Position numbers and translations under genes: made by a program
Source: Rhodospirillales bacterium
GTDB lineage: Bacteria > Pseudomonadota > Alphaproteobacteria > Acetobacterales > Acetobacteraceae
Assembly: GCA_025359905.1 (NCBI GenBank)
Contig: JANYDF010000113.1
Span: forward strand, 62,001 to 126,000
DNA: 64,000 nucleotides
Reading direction: 5' to 3'
In this document: piece by piece, positions 1 to 7,598 of the stretch
How the letters are laid out: each line of letters starts with the position of its first letter
How positions within the stretch are numbered: the first letter of the stretch is position 1
The notes under the pieces: model-generated
Told to the model about the DNA's origin: nothing
Databases searched by the model: none
The model's input: only the letters and a program-made list of their open reading frames with translations

Positions 1-723
1 GGCCAAGAACACGTTCTTGGCGCGCGACCCGGCTTGTGCTTGCGCGAGCGCCACCGTCAGTTCCGCGCCGAGCGCTTCGGAGCGGCGGCGCGCCGCGTCC
101 AGTCCGGCTGCTTGCCGGTCAACCGCACGCAAGCTGAGCAACAGACTGCCGATCAGCATGGTCAGCGCGATGCCGAACGCCACATTGGCCCGCCGGATTG
201 CGGAACGCACCGCCTCGCGGTGCGCTGCATCGGCTTGCGCGCCCAGGCTGGTCATGCGGCCGGCATCGCGTTCGATTTGCGGCAGTTCGATCGCGATCAT
301 CCGGTGCGGCACGCTGCCGCCCAGCTTCAGCGCCTCGATTTCCGGGCCGAGCTGCTCCGAGCCGAGCCGGACATCCCGGATGGCTTCCCCCAGCACCGCA
401 TCCGGCTTGGGGTCGAGCTTGCTTTCGTCCATCAGCGCGATGCGGCTGACGAGGATATCATAACGTTCATGCACATAATCCATCGAATCCCGGCTGCCGT
501 CGAACTGCGCCAGACTGATGTGCATTTGCTGGATTTCAGACCGGAACTGCGCGGCCATCCACCAAGTCGAATCGCTGAAACGATCGACAAGCTGGCTCTC
601 TCGCTGCACTAAAATAACAAATTCGGTCCCCGCAGCAATCAGCGACAACGCCGCGACCAGGGCTAACGCCCATAGCCCGTTGGCCTGCCGCCAATTACCC
701 AGACGCCGAAACACCGACCGCAT
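1..723 (-). CDS. Sensor histidine kinase, N-terminal part (runs off the window)
   Basis: The minus strand reads open from an ATG at 723 to base 1 (241 codons), so the gene is cut by the window edge. Two membrane segments lie at about residues 17-40 and 181-199 and enclose a roughly 140-residue periplasmic part. After the second segment comes a short helical linker, and the last residues visible, AKNVFLA, are the usual lead-in to the H-box (FLATMSHEIRTP) of HisKA kinases. From family knowledge the missing part should hold HisKA, HATPase_c and probably a receiver domain. The preceding gene (847-1353, same strand, 123 bp away) is a small exported protein; I infer that the two form a signalling pair. 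The ligand is unknown. Confidence 0.8.
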   Translation of the reverse strand, partial: MRSVFRRLGNWRQANGLWALALVAALSLIAAGTEFVILVQRESQLVDRFSDSTWWMAAQFRSEIQQMHISLAQFDGSRDSMDYVHERYDILVSRIALMDESKLDPKPDAVLGEAIRDVRLGSEQLGPEIEALKLGGSVPHRMIAIELPQIERDAGRMTSLGAQADAAHREAVRSAIRRANVAFGIALTMLIGSLLLSLRAVDRQAAGLDAARRRSEALGAELTVALAQAQAGSRAKNVFLA

Positions 724-803
724 CGTACTGTCCGCCCGTGACAGGTCAGCTTAGCAAACGAGCAGCAGATGCGGGCAAATTGATTTGCATTTTCATTGAG
801 TGC

Positions 804-832
804 CTACTCGTACGTTTTAAGGCTTCGAGTAG
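804..832. repeat. Inverted repeat between sensor kinase and its upstream gene
   Basis: CTACTCG at 804-810 pairs with CGAGTAG at 826-832 around a 15-base loop, in the gap between the two signalling genes. There is no T-run on the minus-strand side, so it is not a clear terminator. It could be a weak hairpin or a binding site. Confidence 0.3.
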
Positions 833-846
833 TCTCACACAAACCA

Positions 847-1353
847 TCAGCGAATGTCGATTGATGACACCTGCCAAACCGACCGCGTGTACGTGCTTTC
901 GATGCGCAGTTCAGGCTCACGGTCCATCGGGTAAATGACCCACAACGGCCCCTGCTCGCGCACCGACATCAGGGCCCCGTCGTGCCGGGTGGCCAAGATC
1001 ACGGCGTGCTGGCGGAAATCGGCAACCGGCACGTCGGCGCTATAGTCGTTCAACGCGGCAACCCGCATCACCGACCCGCTGGCGCCGACCGCTTCCAGGA
1101 CAGCCGAGCCGAGCGGACCGGTAAACACGGTCTTGCCCTTGGTCCACGGCGTCTCGCCCTCAAAGCGGCCCTGCGGCAATGCATCGAGCATCGCGAGGTC
1201 GAAGCGGGCGCCATCCTCGGAATTTGTCTGGCTGACCTTGCCGCGTACCGTCAGCAACACCTTGCCTGTGGGCGGCGCCAGCGTGGCAGCACGCGCGATG
1301 CCAGCGGTCCACAAAACTGAACAGATACCAAGCAGAGTTCGGCGTTGCAGCAT
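847..1353 (-). CDS. Exported small molybdopterin-oxidoreductase-like domain protein
   Basis: A 168-residue protein with a signal peptide (about residues 1-22, ending in ARA). The body carries the pattern TPWTKGKTVF ... ALNDYSADVPVAD ... GPLWVIYP, which I recognise from short secreted proteins annotated as molybdopterin-dependent oxidoreductases (YedY/sulfite-oxidase-like fold). At this length it lacks room for a full Mo-cofactor enzyme, so a sensory or binding role in the periplasm is more likely than catalysis. It precedes a membrane sensor kinase on the same strand, a pairing that fits a periplasmic partner of that kinase. The pairing function is inference. Confidence 0.7.
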   Translation of the reverse strand: MLQRRTLLGICSVLWTAGIARAATLAPPTGKVLLTVRGKVSQTNSEDGARFDLAMLDALPQGRFEGETPWTKGKTVFTGPLGSAVLEAVGASGSVMRVAALNDYSADVPVADFRQHAVILATRHDGALMSVREQGPLWVIYPMDREPELRIESTYTRSVWQVSSIDIR

Positions 1354-1467
1354 GACACGGCTCCTCCTAAGCAGACCGGAATTACATACCGCAACTGTGC
1401 CGTGGAATTCACCCTGCGGCGAAGAAATTCGTGATCAAATCGTTTAGCGCAATTCTTCCGATTTAGC

Positions 1468-3141
1468 TCATACACCTGCAAGCGCCACGTTAGCCGGTGC
1501 GCTGCGCACATCGACAGCGGGTGCCGGGCGACCGAGCAGGAAACCCTGCACCTGCCGGCAGCCTTGTTCGCGCAAATGCGCGAGTTGTTCTTCCGTCTCC
1601 ACGCCCTCGGCGATGACGTCCAAATTGAGGCTGCGGCCGAGCGCCAGCACCATGCGCACGATGGCATCCGCCCCGGCATCCTTGCCTAGCGCCTGCACGA
1701 ACGACTTATCGATCTTCAGGACGTCGAACGGGAAACGGCGCAAGTAGCTCAGGCTGGAATAGCCGGTCCCGAAATCGTCAAGTGCGATCCGCATCCCGTG
1801 CTGCTTCAGCGCCCCCAGAATGTCGAGCGCCCGCGCTGCATCGTCGATCAGCACGCCCTCGGTCACCTCCAGTTCGAGCCGTTGCGAGTTCAGTCCAGCC
1901 CGGCGCACCGTTGCCAGCACGGCATCAGGCAAGTCGCGCTGGCGGAATTGCACTGGCGACAAATTGACCGCCACGCGCAGGGGTTGCTTCCATCCCGCCG
2001 CTTCGGTGCATGCGGTTTGCAGCACCCATTGGCCGATTTCGCAGATCAATCCGCTTTCCTCGGCGATTGGAATGAACACCGCCGGCGAAATCCAGCCGCG
2101 CTGCGGGTGCCGCCAGCGCAACAACGCTTCGTAACCGCGCACGGCGAGCGAATTGGTATCGACTTGCGGCTGGTAGTGCAGCGCCAACTCGCCACGCGTC
2201 AGGGCGGCGCGAAGATCGTGTTCCAGCATCCGCCGCTCTTGCAGCCGGTTGCCCATCTCGGCTTCGAAAAACCGGCATGTGCCTTTGCCGTCGCCTTTGG
2301 CGCGATGCAGCGCCAAACCGGCGGCGCGCAGCAACGCATCCCCGGTGGCGGCATCGGCCGGATAAATCGCAATGCCGACGCTCGCCCCGACGCCGATCAC
2401 CTGCTGGCCCAGCGCGAACGGCTCGGCCAGTACGCGCAGAACCCGGTCGGCTAACGCCAAGGCTGGCTGCGGTTGCCCAATCAGCGGCATCAAGATGGCG
2501 AACTCGTCGCCGCCGAGCCGGGCCACGGTATCGATTGCGCGCACCGTACGGCGTAAGCGCCGCCCGGCCGCGTTCAGCAGCGCGTCGCCCACCGGATGGC
2601 CAAGCATGTCGTTGACCGATTTGAACCCGTCCAGATCGACCAGCAGCAGCGCGACACCCTGCGCCGCCCGCTGAGCGTGGTTCAGCGCTTGCGCCATGTG
2701 ATCCAGGAACAGGCCCCGGTTGGCCAGCCCGGTCAGCCCGTCATGCTGCGCCAGAAACGCAATCCGCCGCTCGGCGCGTTTGCGCTCGGTCACATCGCGC
2801 ACCACCAGCGCCGCGAAGCCGGAGCCGCTGCCGTCGAGCGCCCGGCGATGCAATTCCACCGTGCGGCGCGCCCCGCCATGCGTGACGATATCGGTCTCCA
2901 CCACCCCATCGGCCAGCGGCGGCGCCATGCCGAGCACATCGGCCACCGGCCGCCCGAGCAGTGCCGCCGGTTCGCGGCCCAGCAGCCGGCCGAGCGGCGC
3001 ATTCACCTCAACGGCAATCCCGTCGCGGCAACAGACAATGCCTTCGCATGTCGTATCGAGCAGACGGCGCAGCAGGCCAGCCTCGCATTCTGCGCGGCTA
3101 ACCCCATCTGCGTCGCCGTAGCGGCCGGCAACCTCCAGCAT
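1468..3141 (-). CDS. PAS-GGDEF-EAL cyclic-di-GMP signalling protein
   Basis: A 557-residue cytoplasmic protein with a PAS domain at about 25-125, GGDEF at about 130-290 and EAL at about 305-545. The GGDEF loop is intact (RLGGDEF, 208-214) and is preceded five residues upstream by an RxxD inhibitory site (RAID, 201-204). The EAL domain keeps EALLRW (E338), DDFGT (455-459) and the AEGVE loop (E512), so both synthesis and hydrolysis of c-di-GMP look possible. No membrane segment is seen. The open frame extends upstream to 3282 but would then overlap pheT; I chose the ATG at 3141, which has a CTGGAG ribosome-site-like stretch and begins the PAS region. Confidence 0.88.
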   Translation of the reverse strand: MLEVAGRYGDADGVSRAECEAGLLRRLLDTTCEGIVCCRDGIAVEVNAPLGRLLGREPAALLGRPVADVLGMAPPLADGVVETDIVTHGGARRTVELHRRALDGSGSGFAALVVRDVTERKRAERRIAFLAQHDGLTGLANRGLFLDHMAQALNHAQRAAQGVALLLVDLDGFKSVNDMLGHPVGDALLNAAGRRLRRTVRAIDTVARLGGDEFAILMPLIGQPQPALALADRVLRVLAEPFALGQQVIGVGASVGIAIYPADAATGDALLRAAGLALHRAKGDGKGTCRFFEAEMGNRLQERRMLEHDLRAALTRGELALHYQPQVDTNSLAVRGYEALLRWRHPQRGWISPAVFIPIAEESGLICEIGQWVLQTACTEAAGWKQPLRVAVNLSPVQFRQRDLPDAVLATVRRAGLNSQRLELEVTEGVLIDDAARALDILGALKQHGMRIALDDFGTGYSSLSYLRRFPFDVLKIDKSFVQALGKDAGADAIVRMVLALGRSLNLDVIAEGVETEEQLAHLREQGCRQVQGFLLGRPAPAVDVRSAPANVALAGV

Positions 3142-3208
3142 GGGACTCTCCAGGGTCACGCAACCCTGTTCGCACGACTCCCGTAACAGCAGGTTAAGAC
3201 GGCGGCGG

Positions 3209-5671
3209 CTAACGCAGCCGTCCGCCGGTCGCCTTCTCCACCGCTGCCGCCACCTTGGCGCAGACCGCCTCGATCTCGGCATCGGTCAGCGTGCGCTCGC
3301 GCGGCTGGAAGGTGACCTCCACGGCGAGCGACTTCTTCCCGGCCTCGACCTTGTCGCCCTCATAGGCGTCGAACAGCGCCACGCCTGCGATCAGCGTCCG
3401 CTCCGCCCCGCGCGCCGCCTTCAGCACCGCTTCGGCCGTAACCGCCGCATCGACCAGGAAGGCGAAGTCGCGGCGCAGCGGCATGAACGCGGGCAGATCG
3501 GGCACGCTCTTGCGGCGGCGCTTGGGCTCCGGGATGGCATCGAGGAACACCTCGCAGGCCACCATCGGCCCGTTGGCGTCCAGCCCGGCCAGCACGCGCG
3601 GATGCAGTTCGCCGAATGTGGCCAATACCGTCTTCGGTCCCTGCCGCACCGTGCCGCAGCGGCCGGGATGGTAGAAGCCCGGCCCGCCCGCCGCGACACT
3701 CAGCGCCTCCATCGGCACGCCGAGCGCCACCAGTACCGCCAATGCGTCGGCCTTGGCGTCCATCGCATCGACATGGCGCGAGGGTGCGATCCAACTGCGC
3801 GGGGTGCTGCCCGCCCGCAGCCCGGCGGCGACCGTCGGTTGCGCATCGCAGGCGACCCCGAGGAACGCGGCACCCACTTCGCACAGCGCCACATCGGCGA
3901 ACCCGCGTGCCGCATTGCGCGCGGCGGCGATGGCGAGCGACGCCACCGGGGTTGGGCGCAACTGGTCCAGGTCGGCGGCAATCGGGTTGGCCAGCGTCAA
4001 GGCCGGATCGGTCGGCGCGAACAGCGCCGCCTGCGCCTGGGCCAGGAAGCTGAAGCTGACGCACTCGGTCAACCCCTGGGCCGCCAAGGTACGGCGGGCC
4101 AGCGCGGTGCGGATCTGGCGCGCCGTGAGGGTTGCCTGCGGCACCGGGCCGAGCACGCTCATCGACACCGGCGGCACCGCGTCCAGCCCCTTGAGGCGCA
4201 ACACTTCTTCGACCAGATCGGCTTCCGCCTCGACCGCCGCGCGGCCCTTCGCGGCGGCGGCGGCGCGGCCCGCGTCCAGGCCGGGGCCAGGATCGAGTTC
4301 GGTATTGGCCGCCACGTCGTTGCGCCAGGACGGCACACTCACCGTCACGCTGACCGCGTCGCGCGCCACCACGCCGAAGCCGAGCGTCTCCAACGAGGCG
4401 ACCGCCTCATCGCCCGGCACATCCAGCCCGCCAAGACCGGCCAGCCGCTCGAAGCGCAGCGTGGCAATGCGCTGCCATGCCGGTTCGGCGCCCGCCGACA
4501 CCACCTCGCTGGCCTCGCCGCCGCAAAGCTCGATCACCATGCGGGTCGCCGCTTCGATCGCGTCCGGCAGCAGCGCCGGGTCGATGCCGCGTTCGAAGCG
4601 CTGGCGCGCGTCGGAGACGATCTGATGGCGGCGGCCGGTCAGCGCCACGCGGATCGGGTCGAACAGCGCGCATTCGATGAACACGCTGGTGGTGTCCGCC
4701 TCGCTGCCCGTGGCCGTCGCGCCGATCACGCCGGCCAGCGACTGCACGCCGGCCGTATCGGCGATCACGCAGTCCTCGGCGGCGACGGTGTATTCCTTGT
4801 TGTTCAGCGCCAGGAACGTCTCACCGGCGCCGGGGCGCATGGTCAGCACGCCGCCCTGAAGCTTATCGGCGTCGAACACGTGCAGCGGGCGGCCCAGGTC
4901 GAAGGTGAAGAAGTTGGTGATATCCACCAGCGCGTTGATCGGCCGCAGGCCGATGGCGGTCAGCCGGTCGGCCAGCCATTGCGGGCTCGGCTCGTTCTTC
5001 ACGCCGCGCACGGTGCGGCCCAGCACCCACTGGCAGGTCGGCGATTGCACATCCCAGCGTACTGGGCTGGCGAACACCGCCGGGACCGCCGGGGCTGACC
5101 ACGGCTTCAACGTGCCGATGCCCGCCGCCGCCAAGTCGCGCGCCACGCCGCGCACCGACAGCGCATCGCCGCGATTGGGTGTGACGGAGATGTCGATCAC
5201 CGGGTCGGACAGCTTGGCCCATTCCGCGTACGGCGTGCCGACCGGCGCATCGGCGGGCAGTTCGACGATGCCGTCATGGTCCTCGCCGAGACCCATTTCG
5301 CGCAGCGATAGCAACATGCCGGCACTTTGCACGCCGCGAATTTCGCCGACTTTCAGCGTGATGCCGGTGCCAGGAATGAAGCTGCCGGCGGCGGCGAACA
5401 CCGCCTTCATGCCGGTGTGCGCGTTCGGCGCACCGCAGACCACCGAAATCAGCTTACCGTCGCCCGCATCGACCTTGCAGGCGCGCAGCCGGTCGGCGTT
5501 GGGGTGCTGCACCGCCTCGACCACATGGGCAATGCGGAACGGGGCGAGCGCCGCGCCACGGTCGGTCACACCTTCCAGTTCCAGGCCGATGCGGGTCAGC
5601 GCGTCGGTGATCTCGGTGAGCGAGGCCGTGGTATCGAGGTGCTCGCGCAGCCACGAGAGGGTGAACTTCAT
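3209..5671 (-). CDS. pheT: Phenylalanine--tRNA ligase beta subunit
   Basis: An 820-residue beta subunit of the alpha2-beta2 enzyme that charges tRNA-Phe. An EMAPII-type tRNA-binding domain lies at about 39-150, B3/B4 editing region at about 212-380, B5 at about 402-500, the catalytic-like core after that, and the FDX-ACB anticodon domain at about 727-819. It follows pheS by three bases, so the subunits are translationally linked. Oddity: between PSWRND (448-453) and EADLVEEV (482-489) there is an Ala/Gly/Pro-rich insertion of nearly 30 residues where most family members run straight on. This explains why the protein is longer than the usual roughly 795-800. Confidence 0.97.
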   Translation of the reverse strand: MKFTLSWLREHLDTTASLTEITDALTRIGLELEGVTDRGAALAPFRIAHVVEAVQHPNADRLRACKVDAGDGKLISVVCGAPNAHTGMKAVFAAAGSFIPGTGITLKVGEIRGVQSAGMLLSLREMGLGEDHDGIVELPADAPVGTPYAEWAKLSDPVIDISVTPNRGDALSVRGVARDLAAAGIGTLKPWSAPAVPAVFASPVRWDVQSPTCQWVLGRTVRGVKNEPSPQWLADRLTAIGLRPINALVDITNFFTFDLGRPLHVFDADKLQGGVLTMRPGAGETFLALNNKEYTVAAEDCVIADTAGVQSLAGVIGATATGSEADTTSVFIECALFDPIRVALTGRRHQIVSDARQRFERGIDPALLPDAIEAATRMVIELCGGEASEVVSAGAEPAWQRIATLRFERLAGLGGLDVPGDEAVASLETLGFGVVARDAVSVTVSVPSWRNDVAANTELDPGPGLDAGRAAAAAKGRAAVEAEADLVEEVLRLKGLDAVPPVSMSVLGPVPQATLTARQIRTALARRTLAAQGLTECVSFSFLAQAQAALFAPTDPALTLANPIAADLDQLRPTPVASLAIAAARNAARGFADVALCEVGAAFLGVACDAQPTVAAGLRAGSTPRSWIAPSRHVDAMDAKADALAVLVALGVPMEALSVAAGGPGFYHPGRCGTVRQGPKTVLATFGELHPRVLAGLDANGPMVACEVFLDAIPEPKRRRKSVPDLPAFMPLRRDFAFLVDAAVTAEAVLKAARGAERTLIAGVALFDAYEGDKVEAGKKSLAVEVTFQPRERTLTDAEIEAVCAKVAAAVEKATGGRLR

Positions 5672-5674
5672 GGC

Positions 5675-6754
5675 TTACACTCCCTCATGCAGCATCGCGG
5701 CGGCCAGCGGGTTGAACCCGTAGTGGCGCAGCCAGCGGATGTCGCTGTCGTAGAACGGACGCAGATCGGGGATGCCGTGCTTGAGCATGGTGACGCGCTC
5801 GACGCCCATACCGAAGGCGAAGCCCTGCCACACCGACGGGTCGATGCCGCAATTGGCCAGCACTTTCGGGTGCACCATGCCGCTGCCCAAAATCTCCAGC
5901 CAATCGCCGCCGCCGCCGAGTTCGCCGGTTTTGCGGTTCCAGCCGATATCGACTTCCATACTCGGCTCGGTGAACGGGAAATAGCTGGAGCGGAAGCGCA
6001 CCGGCAGGTTGGAGATACCGAAGAACGTCCGCAGGAAGTCGATCAGGCAGCCCTTCAGATGGCCGAGCGTGATGTCGCGGCCGAGCGCCAGACCTTCGAT
6101 TTGATGGAACATCGGCGAGTGCGTGGCGTCATGGTCGGCGCGATAGGTGCGGCCAGGGGCGACCACGCGGAACGGCAGGCCGCGCTCCAGCATGGCGCGG
6201 GCCTGCACCGGCGAGGTGTGGGTGCGCAGCACCGGCGGTGCCGCGCCGGGTGCCGAAGGCGGCAGATAGAACGTGTCGTGGTCGGCGCGCGCCGGGTGGT
6301 GCGCCGGGATGTTGAGCGCGCCGAAATTATGCCAGTCGCTCTCGATGTCCGGCCCTTCGGCGACGGCGAAGCCCATGGCGCCGAAGATGGTGGCCATTTT
6401 TTCCATGGTGCGGCTGATCGGGTGGATCAGGCCGGGCTGCACCGGGCGCGGCGGCAAGGTCACGTCCATCCGCTCTGCGGCCAGCTTGGCGTCCAGCGCG
6501 GCAGCTTCCAGCGTGCTGCGGCGGGCTTCGATGGCGGCGGCCAGATCGTCCTTCAGCCGGTTCAGCGCCGCGCCGCGTTCCCGGCGCTGCTCGGGCGCCA
6601 CCTTGCCGAGTTCCTTCAGCAATGCGGTCAGGCTGCCGTTTTTGCCGAGCACGCCGACGCGAATGGCGTCCCAGGCGCGCAGGTCGGCAGCAGCGGACAA
6701 GGCCGCCTCGGTCCGGTCCTTGAGGTCGAGCAGGTCGTCGGTCATCTGGTTCAC
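5675..6754 (-). CDS. pheS: Phenylalanine--tRNA ligase alpha subunit
   Basis: A 359-residue catalytic subunit of class II phenylalanyl-tRNA synthetase. The N-terminal coiled coil (about 1-95) precedes the class II core. Motif 2 is visible as FRSSYFPFTEPSMEVD, followed by the WLEILGSGMVHP stretch and motif 3 as GMGVERVTMLKHGIPD. Length is normal. It sits directly before pheT (3-base gap) and downstream of rplT, from which it is separated by a strong hairpin with a T-run that could attenuate transcription into pheST. Confidence 0.97.
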   Translation of the reverse strand: MNQMTDDLLDLKDRTEAALSAAADLRAWDAIRVGVLGKNGSLTALLKELGKVAPEQRRERGAALNRLKDDLAAAIEARRSTLEAAALDAKLAAERMDVTLPPRPVQPGLIHPISRTMEKMATIFGAMGFAVAEGPDIESDWHNFGALNIPAHHPARADHDTFYLPPSAPGAAPPVLRTHTSPVQARAMLERGLPFRVVAPGRTYRADHDATHSPMFHQIEGLALGRDITLGHLKGCLIDFLRTFFGISNLPVRFRSSYFPFTEPSMEVDIGWNRKTGELGGGGDWLEILGSGMVHPKVLANCGIDPSVWQGFAFGMGVERVTMLKHGIPDLRPFYDSDIRWLRHYGFNPLAAAMLHEGV

Positions 6755-6772
6755 CGTGGCATTTTCGGCATG

Positions 6773-6804
6773 AAAAAGGGCTGCCCGCGCGCGGGCAGCC
6801 CTTT
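6773..6804 (-). terminator. Rho-independent terminator or attenuator between rplT and pheS
   Basis: A perfect 14-base inverted repeat (AAAGGGCTGCCCGC at 6775-6788 and its complement at 6791-6804) is followed on the minus strand by a run of five T (6777 down to 6773). It lies 20 bases before the pheS start. It can end the rpmI-rplT transcript or act as an attenuator in front of pheST. No Phe-rich leader peptide with an ATG was found between rplT and the hairpin. Confidence 0.8.
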
Positions 6805-6837
6805 ACGTATCGATCCGATCCGGGACGCCGGGGCGGA

Positions 6838-7194
6838 TCAGGCCAGGGCGGCCTGCACCTTCTTGACGATCTCGGCGAAGCTCGCCGCATCGTCGTACGC
6901 CAGCGCGGCCAGCACCTTGCGGTCCATCTCGATCCCGGCCTTGTCCAGGCCGAAGATGAAGCGCGAGTAGGTCAGCCCGTGCTCGCGCACGGCGGCGTTG
7001 ATGCGCTGGATCCAGAGCGCGCGGAATTCGCGCTTCTTAACCCGGCGGTCGCGGTAAGCGTACTGGAGCGACTTCTCCAGGCGCTCAAGCGCAATGCGGT
7101 AATTGGTTGACGACCGGCCGACAAAGCCCTTGGATTGATCGAGGACCTTCTTGTGACGGGCGTGGCTGGTTGTGCCCCGTTTGACGCGTGCCAT
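6838..7194 (-). CDS. rplT: 50S ribosomal protein L20
   Basis: 118 residues, the normal size, starting [16 protein letters not shown], the highly conserved basic tail of L20 that threads into 23S rRNA, followed by [15 protein letters not shown] and the globular C-terminal domain. L20 is an early assembly protein of the large subunit. It lies 13 bases after rpmI in the conserved rpmI-rplT pair. The usual upstream partner infC is not here. Confidence 0.97.
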   Translation of the reverse strand: MARVKRGTTSHARHKKVLDQSKGFVGRSSTNYRIALERLEKSLQYAYRDRRVKKREFRALWIQRINAAVREHGLTYSRFIFGLDKAGIEMDRKVLAALAYDDAASFAEIVKKVQAALA

Positions 7195-7207
7195 ATTCTA
7201 CCGCTCC

Positions 7208-7411
7208 TTAACCGAGACCGTACGGGGCCCACTGCTTCACGGTCAGGCCGTCAGCGTGGGTGAGCGTCTGGTGGCGGCGATTGGTCCGCTTCATCTTCTG
7301 CGAACGGTTGATCAGGCCGTGGCGCTTCTTGCCGGGGCCCGCGATCACTTTGCCGGTGGCGGTGATCTTGAAGCGCTTTTTGACCGATGACTTGGTCTTC
7401 AACTTGGGCAT
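7208..7411 (-). CDS. rpmI: 50S ribosomal protein L35
   Basis: 67 residues, highly basic, beginning [21 protein letters not shown] and containing [15 protein letters not shown], both typical of L35. First gene of the rpmI-rplT-pheS-pheT run. A promoter-like site at 7513-7541 would give a leader of about 95 bases. Confidence 0.97.
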   Translation of the reverse strand: MPKLKTKSSVKKRFKITATGKVIAGPGKKRHGLINRSQKMKRTNRRHQTLTHADGLTVKQWAPYGLG

Positions 7412-7512
7412 TTGGTACTCCTATGGCTGGTCCCGCACCGTCAGCCGGAAGCTGCGCGCGCGGTGTCGCGGCTGGGCATGCCCTACAGGCCCAGCGCGCA
7501 AACGAGGCGCGG

Positions 7513-7541
7513 CTTATAGCGGCGCATCGATGGGGGTGCAA
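7513..7541 (-). promoter_or_regulatory. Candidate sigma-70 promoter for rpmI-rplT-pheST
   Basis: On the minus strand TTGCAC (7541-7536) and TATAAG (7518-7513) are separated by exactly 17 bases. Both boxes match the vegetative consensus at five of six positions. Transcription would start near 7506 and give a leader of about 95 bases before rpmI. Not experimentally known. Confidence 0.6.
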
Positions 7542-7598
7542 GGTGGGCCGGCCGCGCGATTCGCGGACCGGCTACCTGTTTGCGCGATCCCGCCGCCG

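Noticed and set aside
1354-1467. AT-richer gap between the oxidoreductase-like and GGDEF-EAL genes
   Set aside because: No promoter pair with acceptable spacing could be read.
3140-5098. A 652-codon plus-strand frame over pheT
   Set aside because: His/Arg-rich antisense shadow of pheT, with no domain sense.
7545-7575. GC-rich hairpin after the kinase-like gene
   Set aside because: No T-run and an imperfect stem; not enough for a terminator call.
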